A stretch of DNA of 64,000 bases from Legionella sp. PC997 (GCF_014109825.1 NZ_CP059576.1:3686083-3750082), one strand, 5' to 3'; positions 52,205 to 62,833 are shown, counted from the stretch's first letter. Notes: generated by a model not told the origin, from the sequence alone. A program made the numbers and translations.

Positions 52205-52508
52205 TGCCATATTTTATACATATGCGATTGTTTATTGATTATTGGCCAATATTATCAAGCGATACGATTGACCTCTGGGATGGGTAGAGGCTGTTCTTAT
52301 GTGCTAACTCGTCTTCGATGGGGTCTAAAGAGTAAAAAACCCATTTGCAGAACAAATCAAAAAACGTTCTTTTCTCCATATACTTATTGGGTTTTCTTCT
52401 GTCGAAGTCCCCTTAAACTCGATTTTAGCGTCTATAATTAAAGTGTGGAACTTATTATCGCAACTTGGGTAATAAGTAGTGTTTATTAACCTCGCAAAAG
52501 GAAAGAAC
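52205..52508. other. Divergent region, atp operon to the small basic gene
   Basis: Holds the rest of the atp control region and the upstream region of the small gene at 52509. A TATAAT (about 52431) and an 8-bp inverted repeat, ACTTATTA with TAATAAGT (52450-52457 and 52470-52477), precede that gene. No coding frame was convincing. Confidence 0.4.
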
Positions 52509-52757
52509 ATGCCTGATAAGATCCAACGTACTGCAGCCAGTCTGCAGCAAAAAATGCTCGCTCGTTATAGCGATGGGTTACATCATAAACATAACAAACA
52601 TCATCTAGAATATCGACAACACTATAGATCCCACCCTTGTAATCAAACCAATGGTTTTAATGAGGAAGAAGAAGAGTTAAATGGCTCTACGGGATTAGTA
52701 CGTCAATCTAATTTAAGGAAAATGCGTAAACGACCTGATAAGGGAAATTTCCATTAA
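52509..52757 (+). CDS. Small basic hypothetical protein
   Basis: 82 residues from the ATG at 52509, which has AAAGGAAAG directly upstream; the ATG at 52479 lacks one. His/Lys/Arg-rich (H-H-K-H-N-K-H-H and K-M-R-K-R-P-D-K) with a short E-E-E-E-E stretch in the middle. No family recognised. A strong terminator follows. Probably a genuine small gene because of the ribosome site and terminator. Confidence 0.6.
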   Translation: MPDKIQRTAASLQQKMLARYSDGLHHKHNKHHLEYRQHYRSHPCNQTNGFNEEEEELNGSTGLVRQSNLRKMRKRPDKGNFH

Positions 52758-52766
52758 TATACATTC

Positions 52767-52824
52767 ATCCTAAAAAAAGCGGTTGGATGTATGTGCTGCT
52801 TGAATCAATCGTTTTTTTTAGGAT
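52767..52824. terminator. Strong bidirectional terminator
   Basis: 19-bp stem (52767-52785 with 52806-52824) paired throughout with two G-U wobbles, with A-run and T-run on the outside, separating the small gene from the BON lipoprotein gene that converges on it. Confidence 0.85.
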
Positions 52825-53408
52825 TATCCTACAGAATTATCCTGATAAGTAAAATATTTTAGCATTTTTACCACGCGTACAACGTCGCTGGTCTCTCGTG
52901 CCATATTAATTACTTTTTCAGCTTGTTCTTTATGAACATCTCCCATCAAATAAACCACTTGATCGGAAGTAACAATTTTAAATGCATTAGGATCAATCGA
53001 ATCATCTGCAAACATTTGGCCACGAATTTTCGCGGTTATCCAACTATCTAGCATCAAATTAGATTCTTCAGTACGAACTTGTACTTGATTAAACAAACGT
53101 CTATAACCTTTTACCTTAGCTAACCGGTGACTCAATTTGTTTTTCATTTCTACTGATGGTACGTGGCCAGACACTAAAATATCACCATTGAACACGGCAA
53201 TATCAATCACGCATTCATTATTTTTGAAGGCGTTATCCACGGTTATCGCATTGTTCACCTTAATATTTAAACTGTAATCATCCAGTTTTTTATATACATT
53301 ATGTCTGTCGTAAACCATAGTAGCGCCAGTCCATAAGCCGCCTACACAGCTAGATAAACCAAATAGAAGACCTGCAAGTAATACGGCAAAACATCCTTGT
53401 TTTAACAT
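52824..53408 (-). CDS. BON-domain lipoprotein (DolP/YraP-like), first copy
   Basis: 194 residues. Lipobox L-S-S-C21 gives an outer-membrane lipoprotein. The mature part holds two BON domains (about 45-110 and 118-185), each with the G-x-V-x-S/x-x-x-E pattern and V-Y-L-M-G-D-V. DolP-type proteins maintain outer-membrane integrity and bind anionic phospholipid. Five bases after the second BON gene stop, so the two are co-transcribed. Confidence 0.88.
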   Translation of the reverse strand: MLKQGCFAVLLAGLLFGLSSCVGGLWTGATMVYDRHNVYKKLDDYSLNIKVNNAITVDNAFKNNECVIDIAVFNGDILVSGHVPSVEMKNKLSHRLAKVKGYRRLFNQVQVRTEESNLMLDSWITAKIRGQMFADDSIDPNAFKIVTSDQVVYLMGDVHKEQAEKVINMARETSDVVRVVKMLKYFTYQDNSVG

Positions 53409-53413
53409 GTTAT

Positions 53414-53980
53414 TTAACGAATATATTGGAAAATTTTAACGACTTTATCCACACCATTAACGCGTCGCGCTGCATCAACTGCAAGAGCAGCTTGCTGCTG
53501 GTTAACGATACCCATGAGATAAACTACTTTATTTTCTGTCACAATACGAATCGATCCAGACTCAAGTCCCTTTTTGGCTAACATTCGGCTACGGACTTGA
53601 CTGGTGATCAAACTGTCTTTGGATCGTTCTGTAAGCGGTAAAGGATATCCAACTGAGATTTCATTATAAACTCTATGGGCACCAGAAGCACCTCGGGCTA
53701 TTTTCTCTGCTAAATCGCGTAAAGATGGAGTAGGCGTTTGTCCTACAAGTAAAACCGAACGATTAAAACTCGTCACAACAACTCGTGAATCACTAAACTG
53801 TCGATTTGTAACTATTGCCTTATGAATAACATGAAATAAGCGCGCATCAGCCTCCATAGTGATGACACCACGGCGATCATAAACCATTCCAGCCACTGCT
53901 CCAGTTACTACAGCCGCAACACAACCTGTGAGTAAGGTGGTTGCTAAAAGAAAAGCGATTGATTTTAATTTGAAACTCAT
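53414..53980 (-). CDS. BON-domain lipoprotein (DolP/YraP-like), second copy
   Basis: 188 residues. Lipobox L-T-G-C20 and the A-A-V-V-T-G-A-V-A-G-M-V-Y-D-R-R-G segment that follows it in YraP. Two BON domains; the second has V-V-Y-L-M-G-I-V-N. This copy is closer to E. coli DolP/YraP in its N-terminus and gene order (right after diaA). Tandem duplication with the neighbour is likely. Confidence 0.9.
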   Translation of the reverse strand: MSFKLKSIAFLLATTLLTGCVAAVVTGAVAGMVYDRRGVITMEADARLFHVIHKAIVTNRQFSDSRVVVTSFNRSVLLVGQTPTPSLRDLAEKIARGASGAHRVYNEISVGYPLPLTERSKDSLITSQVRSRMLAKKGLESGSIRIVTENKVVYLMGIVNQQQAALAVDAARRVNGVDKVVKIFQYIR

Positions 53981-53985
53981 TTTTT

Positions 53986-54588
53986 TTACCCCAACACCTG
54001 ACCAAATAAGGACTGGTCAATTAAATCACAAAAGCAGTGCAAGATGAACAAGTGCATTTCTCTAATTCGTGCTGAATTATCTGAAGCAACGCGCAGCTCA
54101 ATATCTTCTGGGCCTAAGTGATTGGCAAGTACACCTCCATCCCTTCCACTTAAAGCTACGGTGTCCATTCCTCGTTCATTCGCAGCATGCAGTGCATGCA
54201 ACATACTGTCCGAGTTACCCGAGGTAGTTAGTAAAAGTAATACATCATTTTCTTGCCCTAAAGCCTGAATTTGTCGTGCAAAAACCTGGTTATAATGATT
54301 ATCATTTGCAGAATAGCTTAAACTGCTCGCATCTGTACTTAAATTAATTACCGGAAGAGAGGGTCTTTCCACTTCAAATTGGTTCAACATAGCGCTTGCA
54401 AAATGCATGCAATTGGCACTCGAGCCCCCATTTCCACACAATAATATTTTTCCATCCGCAAGCAAGCAATTAACTAAACGTTGCCCCGCTTTGGCGATTG
54501 AATCAGATAACGAGTCAGCAAGTGCTATTTTGGTTTCTATATTGACCCCAAACAGATGTCTTACTCGATCTTCCATTTGTCCCATCAT
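53986..54588 (-). CDS. diaA: SIS-domain protein, DnaA initiator-associating protein-like
   Basis: 200 residues. SIS domain with C-G-N-G-G-S-S-A-N-C-M-H-F-A and T-T-S-G-N-S-D-S. Sequence is close to both GmhA (sedoheptulose-7-phosphate isomerase) and DiaA, which binds DnaA and promotes initiation at oriC; the position beside yraN, lpoA and yraP-like genes is the DiaA context. I favour DiaA. Confidence 0.82.
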   Translation of the reverse strand: MMGQMEDRVRHLFGVNIETKIALADSLSDSIAKAGQRLVNCLLADGKILLCGNGGSSANCMHFASAMLNQFEVERPSLPVINLSTDASSLSYSANDNHYNQVFARQIQALGQENDVLLLLTTSGNSDSMLHALHAANERGMDTVALSGRDGGVLANHLGPEDIELRVASDNSARIREMHLFILHCFCDLIDQSLFGQVLG

Positions 54589-54673
54589 GTTAAACCTCTA
54601 CTTCATATTTTTTTGTAGCCTGGGTGGACACTTCCCTCACCCTGAACTCTTCGCTTACCCAAGCTATGTTTAA

Positions 54674-55030
54674 TTAATAATCTGCACCAAACGCATCCTT
54701 TATCCAATTAATGGAAGCTGTTGCTCCATCAATACTTACAACATCAAAACGAAGAGCGAATTGATCATACATTCGATGCTTCAGTAGATAATAGGTAGCT
54801 GCTTTAAGTATCTTTTGTTTTTTTGTATAAGTAACACTTGCGATCCCACCACCAAATTGGGTAGAAACGCGCGAACGTACTTCTATAAAAACTAATTGTT
54901 CTTTATCACGCATAATTAAATCAACTTCACCCAAGCGGCAGGTGTAATTTTGCGTAATTAACGTAAGACCTTGTTTTTTCAAATAAGCTAACGCTTTTTC
55001 TTCCGCAATACGGCCTTTTTCATAAGTCAT
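54674..55030 (-). CDS. yraN: UPF0102 nuclease-like protein (YraN)
   Basis: 118 residues from the ATG at 55030; the preceding GTG (55033) abuts the lpoA stop. Restriction-endonuclease-like core G-E-V-D-L-I-M-R-D and L-V-F-I-E-V-R-S-R. The function of the family is not established. Tightly packed after lpoA. Confidence 0.88.
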   Translation of the reverse strand: MTYEKGRIAEEKALAYLKKQGLTLITQNYTCRLGEVDLIMRDKEQLVFIEVRSRVSTQFGGGIASVTYTKKQKILKAATYYLLKHRMYDQFALRFDVVSIDGATASINWIKDAFGADY

Positions 55031-55033
55031 CAC

Positions 55034-56851
55034 TTACACGGTCTCACCTAAGGAATGGACAAGGCCTTGTTTGAACTGCCCCCATTCGAACACACGTGCA
55101 ACGTGTTGAGACGGCTGCATGTATAAAATTCCTTCCCCATTACGTGACTTATCCGCAGGGAATAGCATTAATTGATTTAGTTGGGTGGCCAAAGTATAAC
55201 TGTCTATTCCTAAAGCATACAATCGGTTATAACTGTTAAATTGTTCAGGCCAATTGCGTGTACCTGCCTGATGCGCAAACACCCAAGGAATGTCACAAAA
55301 AATAATCCCATCCAAATCTTTATCTTTCAGTGGATTAGCACTCCCGCTATAAACACTGGCCGTAGCATACACAGGAACGTCTCCTGCATAATAATAATTC
55401 AGTAATGGCATAATTTGACGCGCTTTTGAGGGATAGGCCAACAGAAATACCATATCAAAATCTTGCCTGCGACTAATAATTGGCTGAATCCTTTGTCCTA
55501 ATAATTCCCTTAATTTTTGTTCACGTTGCTGACTATCACTGATTTGTAAAAAATCTTTCATTTTTTTATTCAAATCATCGCTAGCACCATAGCGTAACGT
55601 ACCAACAATTCGACCACCACCTTTTTGCCATTGTTGCTCAAACGCTTTGGTAATCTCTTTTCCCCAATCATTTCCTGGGGCAATAATTAACGCCCGATTA
55701 TATCCTTTATTTTTTGCTCTAATGGCTACCTGGGTTGCTTCATTTGCGGGTGAAAGCCCAAATGAATAGGAATTTTCCTGAATATTAGTATCCGCATCAT
55801 TTAATAAGAGGGTAGGAACAGGGTGTGGTAAGGCCGCAACGGTAGCTACTTGAGATTTAGTTAAAGGCCCTACAATGTAATCGGCACCCTCATCAATTGC
55901 ATTTTGATACAAAGAGGCAATATCACCTTTATTGGTATCATAGGATTTCACTTGCATTGAGGATTCACTGTTATTATTTTTATATGCAGCCATAAACCCA
56001 TCACGTACAGCGGTTCCTGGTCCTTGCAATGCACCACTCATAGGTAACAAAAGTGCTACTTTTTTGGGTTGAGGACGCATTTTATTTGCCATCGAGTCCA
56101 GAGGATTAGGTAAAATAGTACCTGCTGGGTGATTATTGTACTGAGATTGCCATTGATTTAAAGCAACCAGCAGAGACTTTGGATTATCGCGATACTTGCG
56201 TGAAATCAAAGCAAGTTGAATCCAACCTTGAAACACAGGTTGGGTTGATGCTTGAGTGGCCAAATTGCTTAATTCGGTTTGTGGCATCCGTGTCAGGGTT
56301 AACCAAAGGGTGCGGCGATTATTATCCAGGCTTTCTTGATCTGCCAACAAAGTTTCAAGTTTTATCCGCTCATTAATTGCCTCTAATTGTTTTCCTTCTC
56401 TGGAGTAGGCTTGAGCCAAGAGTTCATGAAGCTGAATTTTTTGATATGCAGAAAATGAATTCGTTTCGCTAATATTGGCTAATTTATTTAAAGCCGTTTT
56501 AGGTCGATCACGGATTAGGTCAATTTGGGCCAATAAAAGATTTTTTTCATCTCGAAGTTCCGGTGTTAACTCAGAAGTCTGTGCTAAAATAGCAGCACCT
56601 TGCCGCCATTGGCCTTCTGAGATCAAACGCCCTGCAGCCAAGAGTAACGATTCTTGCTTTTCAATTCCTTCTTGATTTTTAGCCTGAGTCAGATAATTTG
56701 CAGTAGGTTTAGAATAAGGATTCGCTATTTTTTTCTCTACCTTTGGTGCAGGCACTGGCGCTGCCATTTCGGGAGGATTCACGGCGGTAGTACACTGACA
56801 AAGAAAAAAAGTAGATGTCAGTAAAAAAAAAGCGCGAATTTTTATTAACAT
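55034..56851 (-). CDS. lpoA: Penicillin-binding protein activator LpoA
   Basis: 605 residues from the ATG at 56851; the longer frame starts with TTG at 56875 and has no better ribosome site. N-terminal hydrophobic signal ends L-C18-Q-C20-T-T, a non-canonical lipobox that still suggests lipidation at one of the two Cys. TPR-like N-terminal half (about 50-250), then the periplasmic-binding-type C-terminal domain (V-A-L-L-L-P-M-S-G, Y-I-V-G-P-L-T-K, A-L-I-I-A-P-G-N-D-W-G). It activates PBP1a from the outer membrane. Divergent from rsmI. Confidence 0.9.
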   Translation of the reverse strand: MLIKIRAFFLLTSTFFLCQCTTAVNPPEMAAPVPAPKVEKKIANPYSKPTANYLTQAKNQEGIEKQESLLLAAGRLISEGQWRQGAAILAQTSELTPELRDEKNLLLAQIDLIRDRPKTALNKLANISETNSFSAYQKIQLHELLAQAYSREGKQLEAINERIKLETLLADQESLDNNRRTLWLTLTRMPQTELSNLATQASTQPVFQGWIQLALISRKYRDNPKSLLVALNQWQSQYNNHPAGTILPNPLDSMANKMRPQPKKVALLLPMSGALQGPGTAVRDGFMAAYKNNNSESSMQVKSYDTNKGDIASLYQNAIDEGADYIVGPLTKSQVATVAALPHPVPTLLLNDADTNIQENSYSFGLSPANEATQVAIRAKNKGYNRALIIAPGNDWGKEITKAFEQQWQKGGGRIVGTLRYGASDDLNKKMKDFLQISDSQQREQKLRELLGQRIQPIISRRQDFDMVFLLAYPSKARQIMPLLNYYYAGDVPVYATASVYSGSANPLKDKDLDGIIFCDIPWVFAHQAGTRNWPEQFNSYNRLYALGIDSYTLATQLNQLMLFPADKSRNGEGILYMQPSQHVARVFEWGQFKQGLVHSLGETV

Positions 56852-56894
56852 GTTTTTCAAGAATTGAATGAGCAATAATGCAAGAGGATAAACT

Positions 56895-57749
56895 ATGACT
56901 AACTCACTAGCAACAGGGATAGGAACGCTTTATATCGTTGCAACTCCCATAGGAAATCGTGAGGACATTACCTTTAGAGCCATAGAGGTACTTAAGTCTG
57001 TTGATTTTATTTTAGCTGAAGATACCCGTCATTCCATACAATTACTTAGCTCTTTAGGAATAAAAAATAATCTGGAATCACTCCATGCGCATAATGAAAA
57101 TGATAAAAGCAAACACATTATTGAACAACTTTTATCAGGAAAGTCCATAGCCTTAATCAGTGATGCGGGGACTCCATTAATTAGCGACCCCGGTTATCTA
57201 TTAGTAAAATTAGCTCGTCAACATCAAGTTCCGGTTATTCCTATCCCAGGAGCGTGCGCCTTAGTCACTGCTCTTTGTGCGGCGGGCATTCCTACAGATT
57301 CTTTTTTGTTTCTAGGTTTTCTTCCCGCGAAACAGCAAGCAAGGAAGAGCAAATTAGAATCCTTAAGATCAGAACCTCATACTTTAATTTTTTATGAGTC
57401 AACCCATCGCATATTAAACTGTATTGAAGATATAGGTGCCATTTTTGGGATTGAGTGCGAGGTAGTTTTAGCCAAGGAACTTACGAAAACATTTGAGCGT
57501 TTTATTTCGGGAACTACCGAGGATGTTAAGAATTGGCTTTTATCCGCTTCAGCCCACGTTAAAGGTGAGTTTGTCTTACTTATCCCTCCTCGTCCTATTA
57601 CTCCACTGGAAAACGACAATGAAAAACTGCTGCAGGTATTACTAAGTGAATTACCTCTAAAACAAGCGGTAAGCCTTGCGTGTAAAATAACTGATGGCAA
57701 TAAAAATGAGTTGTACGAACAAGCTTTGACAATAAAAAACAAAGAATAA
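56895..57749 (+). CDS. rsmI: 16S rRNA (cytidine1402-2'-O)-methyltransferase
   Basis: 284 residues. T-P-I-G-N-R-E-D-I-T-F-R-A near the N-terminus, A-E-D-T-R-H, L-I-S-D-A-G-T-P-L-I-S-D-P-G and G-F-L-P-A-K are RsmI signatures (tetrapyrrole methylase fold). It 2'-O-methylates C1402 at the decoding centre with RsmH. Divergent from lpoA, as in other Gammaproteobacteria. Confidence 0.95.
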   Translation: MTNSLATGIGTLYIVATPIGNREDITFRAIEVLKSVDFILAEDTRHSIQLLSSLGIKNNLESLHAHNENDKSKHIIEQLLSGKSIALISDAGTPLISDPGYLLVKLARQHQVPVIPIPGACALVTALCAAGIPTDSFLFLGFLPAKQQARKSKLESLRSEPHTLIFYESTHRILNCIEDIGAIFGIECEVVLAKELTKTFERFISGTTEDVKNWLLSASAHVKGEFVLLIPPRPITPLENDNEKLLQVLLSELPLKQAVSLACKITDGNKNELYEQALTIKNKE

Positions 57750-57777
57750 GGAAGCGCTTTTTTGGCGTCGCTTCCTT
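57748..57777. terminator. Terminator after rsmI
   Basis: AAGGAAGCG pairs with CGCTTCCTT (57748-57756 with 57769-57777), overlapping the rsmI stop, followed on the plus strand by a T-rich stretch; the minus-strand membrane protein gene also ends here. Confidence 0.7.
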
Positions 57778-57787
57778 TCAAACATCA

Positions 57788-59389
57788 CTACATACAGTAA
57801 CAGCTCTCTTCTGAATCATCGACGGTAAGCAAAGGAAGTTTGTCGTATTCATGTTCCGATACCGAATTGGGTTTCTCTAAGGCCTCTGGATCTTCGTTTT
57901 TACTGCAGTGTTGATTATACGCATGAGACAACTCGCACCCTAAGTATAAAACAGTGAAAGCCAGTCCTACAGGCCAACAAGTGGCCCAGGCGGTAATTAG
58001 AAAAATAGGCACAACCGTATTTTTTATCAATGTGAAATAAAAGTCCTTACGTGCCGCTTCAAATTCTCTTTCTGCTAAAGCACGTTCAGTTCCTACCGCA
58101 TGGTCCAGTCTCAAGCTATTTTCCTGATATTTATTAAAAGCGCCACTGGATCGATACATAGCTACCGCGATAGTGCATATGAAGAAACAGACAACAGGTG
58201 CTGCAGGTCCAGACAAGGCCAATGATGCTGTAAAGCCAATCATCAATAATGCAGCAGCTGAAGCATTAAAATAAAAAGTGCGCTCCTTTATTTGCCATTT
58301 GATCTCTTCCTCTATAATTTGCTTTTTGAGAACATTAACTCGGGCTTGCTGCTCAATGGTTAATTGGGATTCGCTCTTTCCTCCGCAAATAGTCCTAATT
58401 TCCGTTTCATATTGTGATGTTTTAAGTACATATTCTTGTCTTGCCAAATAACATTTATACAACGTCATAGAGACATCAAAGCCTAAAAAGATACCTGTAA
58501 TAATACCTGCTGTAGGATCGGGTATGTGGGTGATGTGGTTGAGATTGGTCATAAAGTTAACTACGGACCAAACCAAATCATTTGCATTACTTCCGTGCCG
58601 TTTAAAAATCTCATATTTAAAACGGGCCCAAATTTCTTCAGGAGTATTCTTACCTTCTCCCTTTGCGGGGAAAAAGGTATGTTTAATCAACGTTGCGGTA
58701 TCGATTAAAAGGGTCCCTAAAAACAAACCAACACTAAAATAACTTAGTATCCCATTCGCGGCGTTAAGTGTTCCAATGACTTGATCTACATTTGTGTTTG
58801 GACCCAATATTGAATAATCGAGGTTATCAAGCCAATGGAGCTCTTTTGCAAGTGAAAAACCAGATACTAGGGTAAGGCGGGTAAATACCCATTGCAAACG
58901 GCACAAATTAATAAATGCCAAATACTCACGCATTCTAGAACTGTGAGCTGGAGCACTCAATAAATTATAAAGACTATTTTTAAAACCGTTTATTAATGAT
59001 TCCAAAAATGCTTCTTCTTCTTCAGCAGAATCTTTAATTCCCAATAAATAATTTCTTATTTGTTCTTTAAATTTCTTATATTCTTCTTCTTTATTTTGTT
59101 GTGAATAGGCTTTATGGAATTGTTCTAACAGAGTAGCGCAATAGTAACAATATAACCAAAAAACTTTATTTTTTTCATCACTCTCATTTCTTTGCTTCTG
59201 CAATACTGCAAATAAATCCAGAAATTCAGCTTCAATGATTTTTTGATTTTCCAAAATAAATTGATAGTTTAGCGCAGTTGCGCGGTATTGGGTTTCTTCA
59301 ATGGCAGCTTCAATATTTATACTAAGAGGGGTTTTAAAGAATTTAGCTTTATCATTGCGCCATCTCTTATGCAATTTTGGGTCTGCCAT
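57788..59389 (-). CDS. Multi-pass effector-like protein with C-terminal C-Y-C-M
   Basis: 533 residues, GGGGGATT before the ATG. No family recognised. A helical charged N-terminal half (to about 190) is followed by about five hydrophobic segments (near 215-235, 290-315, 375-395, 395-415, 465-500) and a polar tail. The last four residues are C-Y-C-M after D-D-S-E-E-S; a C-x-x-x terminus resembles the CaaX signal used by some Legionella effectors for host prenylation, though Y and C are poor at the aliphatic positions. The acidic tail also suits Dot/Icm export. Both are inference. Confidence 0.6.
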   Translation of the reverse strand: MADPKLHKRWRNDKAKFFKTPLSINIEAAIEETQYRATALNYQFILENQKIIEAEFLDLFAVLQKQRNESDEKNKVFWLYCYYCATLLEQFHKAYSQQNKEEEYKKFKEQIRNYLLGIKDSAEEEEAFLESLINGFKNSLYNLLSAPAHSSRMREYLAFINLCRLQWVFTRLTLVSGFSLAKELHWLDNLDYSILGPNTNVDQVIGTLNAANGILSYFSVGLFLGTLLIDTATLIKHTFFPAKGEGKNTPEEIWARFKYEIFKRHGSNANDLVWSVVNFMTNLNHITHIPDPTAGIITGIFLGFDVSMTLYKCYLARQEYVLKTSQYETEIRTICGGKSESQLTIEQQARVNVLKKQIIEEEIKWQIKERTFYFNASAAALLMIGFTASLALSGPAAPVVCFFICTIAVAMYRSSGAFNKYQENSLRLDHAVGTERALAEREFEAARKDFYFTLIKNTVVPIFLITAWATCWPVGLAFTVLYLGCELSHAYNQHCSKNEDPEALEKPNSVSEHEYDKLPLLTVDDSEESCYCM

Positions 59390-59546
59390 AATAATCCCCC
59401 TAACTTTACAAAAAATTTACAGAGTGTTTTTTTTAGTACATTATCATCTGCTTTAGATTTTGACAAGATTTTTTTGTTTGTTTTTTTAACATAATGTTTC
59501 AAAACAGTAAAGAAAGAATTTCGATTCAAAGAAAAACTTAAAGGAT

Positions 59547-60911
59547 TTATTTACCAATGCAAAAACTAGAAAAGATTCGCCCTAATAAATCATCGGAACT
59601 GAACTGACCTGTTATTTCGCATAGGCTTTGATGGGCAAGACGCAAATCTTCGGCCAATAACTCTCCAGCGCGATGATCGGTCAATTGTTGCTGTCCAATA
59701 GAAAGTAAATTCTTGGCTTCATCCAATGCCTGCAAATGTCGTCTTCTGGCAAGAAAGTGACCTTCATTAGGTTGGTAACCTACAACCTGTTTTATTACTT
59801 GTTTTAAGCCATCAATTCCTTCACCTGATTTTGCGGAAAGGTAAATATCATGATGGTTAATTTGAGCACTGTGGCCTAAGGTATCAATTTTATTGAACAC
59901 CGTAATAATTGGCACTTCCGCCGGTAAGGCAGCCTTAATTTCCTTAGTTAGATATTGATGGTGTTCCAGGTCATTTACATCTACAACATGTAAAACACAA
60001 TCTGCTTTTTTTAATTCTTGCCAGGCTCGTTTGATCCCTTCTTTCTCGACAATATCATTAGAATCTCGTAAGCCGGCGGTATCAATAATGTGTAAAGGGA
60101 TGTCATCCAATAAAATATGCTCACGCATAATGTCACGTGTAGTGCCTGCAATTTCGGTCACTATGGCCACATCACGTCCCGCTAAACAATTAATTAAGGT
60201 GGATTTACCCGCATTGGGTCTTCCGGCAATCACCACAGATAATCCTTCTCGCAACATCACTCCCTGATTGGCTTGGGAACGTATGAGATCTAATTCAGTT
60301 AAGATATCGTGGAGCAAATTAGCGACCTTACCATCATTAAGAAAATCAATTTCTTCTTCTGGAAAATCTATTGCAGCCTCCACATACAAACGTAAGTAAA
60401 TGAGTTTCTCATTTAATTTATTGATTTTATTTGAAAACTCTCCCTGGAGTGACTTTAATGCCATTCGCGCTGCAGTCTGTGAGCTGGCTTGAATTAAATC
60501 TGCGATTGCTTCTGCTTGGGTTAAATCAATTTTGTCATTTAAAAATGCACGTTCAGAAAACTCTCCGGGCCGAGCCAGTCGAGCTCCTAGATGGATACAT
60601 GTTTTGGTCAGCATATCAAGAACTACCGGAGATCCGTGTGCTTGAATCTCAACCACATCCTCACCCGTAAATGAGTGAGGAGCTTTAAAATAAAGCATAA
60701 TTCCTTGATCTATTAAGTCATTAAGTTGTTGCGCTGTCTCATTCTCAGCAGATGAATAAAACGAACAAAAAGTTGCTTTTCGGGGTAGTAATGATTTGTT
60801 GCCATTAAGGGAAACGGCAATGGAGTATGAATTTGGACCGGATAAGCGGATGATTCCTACCCCACCTCGACCTGGTGGGGTAGCTATAGCTACGATAGTT
60901 TCTCTAGACAT
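59547..60911 (-). CDS. mnmE: tRNA modification GTPase MnmE
   Basis: 454 residues. N-terminal folate-binding domain ([12 protein letters not shown]), G domain from about 215 with [16 protein letters not shown] and N-K-I-D, and the C-terminal F-C-I-G-K with the conserved Cys. With MnmG it adds the cmnm group to wobble U34 of tRNAs. Its start directly abuts the yidC stop. Confidence 0.97.
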   Translation of the reverse strand: MSRETIVAIATPPGRGGVGIIRLSGPNSYSIAVSLNGNKSLLPRKATFCSFYSSAENETAQQLNDLIDQGIMLYFKAPHSFTGEDVVEIQAHGSPVVLDMLTKTCIHLGARLARPGEFSERAFLNDKIDLTQAEAIADLIQASSQTAARMALKSLQGEFSNKINKLNEKLIYLRLYVEAAIDFPEEEIDFLNDGKVANLLHDILTELDLIRSQANQGVMLREGLSVVIAGRPNAGKSTLINCLAGRDVAIVTEIAGTTRDIMREHILLDDIPLHIIDTAGLRDSNDIVEKEGIKRAWQELKKADCVLHVVDVNDLEHHQYLTKEIKAALPAEVPIITVFNKIDTLGHSAQINHHDIYLSAKSGEGIDGLKQVIKQVVGYQPNEGHFLARRRHLQALDEAKNLLSIGQQQLTDHRAGELLAEDLRLAHQSLCEITGQFSSDDLLGRIFSSFCIGK

Positions 60912-62585
60912 TTATTTAGCTGGAACCAGTTTTTTTGCTGGCTTTTCATCGGAATACTTACGTGTAATGTACCATTGTTGCAATATAGACAAGGTATTAT
61001 TCACAATCCAATACAGAACCAAACCAGCTGGAAAATTCCAAAATAAACCAGTAAACAACACCGGCAAAAACATCATAATTTTTGCTTGCATAGGATCCGG
61101 TGGTGCTGGATTCAATTTTTGTTGAATCAGCATGGTAGCTCCCATGATTAACGGCAATACATGATAAGGATCAGGTGAAGCCAAATCTTTAATCCACAAG
61201 ATAAATGGAGCTTGTCTAAGCTCAACACTTTCTAAAAGAACCCAATACAGTGCAATAAATACAGGAATTTGAATAACTATTGGCAAACAACCACCCAAAG
61301 GATTTACCTTTTCTTGTCGATACAATTCCATGGTTGCTTGGCTGATTTTCGCTTTATCATCACCATAACGTTCGCGTAAGGCTTGTAGTTTGGGTTGTAA
61401 TTTACGCATACCTGCCATTGATTTATAGCTGGCAGCCGATAAACGGTAAAAAGCAAGTTTAATCAACACGGTTACCAAGACAATTGACCAACCCCAGTTG
61501 CCAATGAAATTATATATTGCTTTCATCACCGAAAATAATAACGAAGATAAAAACCATAAAATTCCATAATCAACGGTTAGGTCGAGTGATGGGGCAATCC
61601 CTTTTAACACGCTTGTGATTTCTGGTCCTATATACAATCTGGAGCCAATTGTGGCTTGCTCTTCGGGTTTAAGAGTAATCGGTTTGCTTACAGCGCCAAT
61701 AGTGTAATCATTATTCACCGCGCGTGTATAAAACTTGTTCTCCGCATTAGACGCAGGAACCCACGCACTTAAAAAGTAATGTTGTTGCATAGCAACCCAA
61801 CCGCCTTTACTATCCACATCAAGATTCGCTTTGTTCATATCGCTAAAGCTTACTTTTTGATAGCGGTGTTTTCCTGGTTCCGAATAAGAAGCCCCAGTAT
61901 ATGAACCCACATGAAATACACTTGACTTATCTTCTTTAGGTGAGCTTCTTAACAGCTGGGTATTCAGGTATCCAGTCCATACCTCGTTGCCCCGATTAAC
62001 TATTTTATAATTTACCTCAATAAGATAGCTGCCTTTAGTAAAAATAAATTCTTTTTTTACCTCGAGTCCTTCGCTATTTTTTCCATTAAGCGTCACCGTT
62101 AATTGCTGCTCATCAGGTGACATTTCGTAATGTTGTTGCGGTGATGTAAAGTTAAAATCTTGCGCTTGGACGTTTTGTCCTGAAGCTACAAAAAGATTGC
62201 TGTTTGCAACATAACGCTCATTGCCTTGATTTTGTAAGAGAAGAAATGGTTTATTTTTATCATCTACGCTTTGGGGATAATCAAGGAGTTGTCCTGAGAC
62301 AACATCACCGTGTTCGGGATCAATAGCCACATCTAAAACATCAGTTTTAACCTGGATAAGCGGGGTATTACTACTTTTAGGTTGTTCCGCAATTGGATTG
62401 ATAGGGTTAGATGTAGACGTATCGGATGGGGTGACTTGCGGTAGCAAAGGTTGCCCACTTTTTTGTTGGGTACTCACATTTTCAGTTGGTAGAGACTGAG
62501 GTGGATAGTCTATTTGCCAGGCATTCCAAAGTGATAAACTAACTAGCGCAAGCGCCATATATAAAACAATACGTCGTATATCCAT
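60912..62585 (-). CDS. yidC: Membrane protein insertase YidC
   Basis: 557 residues from the ATG at 62585 (an earlier TTG at 62588 is not preferred). N-terminal TM, a large periplasmic domain (about 40-345), then the insertase core with the conserved Arg region [10 protein letters not shown] and [17 protein letters not shown]. Inserts Sec-dependent and Sec-independent inner-membrane proteins, including Fo subunit c. Start overlaps the yidD stop (TGATG). Confidence 0.96.
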   Translation of the reverse strand: MDIRRIVLYMALALVSLSLWNAWQIDYPPQSLPTENVSTQQKSGQPLLPQVTPSDTSTSNPINPIAEQPKSSNTPLIQVKTDVLDVAIDPEHGDVVSGQLLDYPQSVDDKNKPFLLLQNQGNERYVANSNLFVASGQNVQAQDFNFTSPQQHYEMSPDEQQLTVTLNGKNSEGLEVKKEFIFTKGSYLIEVNYKIVNRGNEVWTGYLNTQLLRSSPKEDKSSVFHVGSYTGASYSEPGKHRYQKVSFSDMNKANLDVDSKGGWVAMQQHYFLSAWVPASNAENKFYTRAVNNDYTIGAVSKPITLKPEEQATIGSRLYIGPEITSVLKGIAPSLDLTVDYGILWFLSSLLFSVMKAIYNFIGNWGWSIVLVTVLIKLAFYRLSAASYKSMAGMRKLQPKLQALRERYGDDKAKISQATMELYRQEKVNPLGGCLPIVIQIPVFIALYWVLLESVELRQAPFILWIKDLASPDPYHVLPLIMGATMLIQQKLNPAPPDPMQAKIMMFLPVLFTGLFWNFPAGLVLYWIVNNTLSILQQWYITRKYSDEKPAKKLVPAK

Positions 62586-62833
62586 CAATGATTCTCGTTG
62601 TTGGGGAGTACAGGATCATAGCCGCCACGTGACCAAGGGTGACAACGCAATACTCTTTTTAAAGCCATCCATAAACCTTTGGTTATGCCACAGTGTTGGA
62701 TAGCGCTTTCAGCATATTGTGAACAACTTGGGTAGTATCGGCAACTAGGCTTTAACAAGGGGCTAATCAAATATTTATATAATTTGATTGGGAAACAAAC
62801 TATTTTTCGTAACATGAGATTAATTTTTTCCAT
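62585..62833 (-). CDS. yidD: Membrane protein insertion efficiency factor YidD
   Basis: 82 residues. [18 protein letters not shown] and [12 protein letters not shown] are the family's motifs. Starts inside rnpA; an ATG at 62815 is an alternative start. Confidence 0.95.
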   Translation of the reverse strand: MEKINLMLRKIVCFPIKLYKYLISPLLKPSCRYYPSCSQYAESAIQHCGITKGLWMALKRVLRCHPWSRGGYDPVLPNNENH

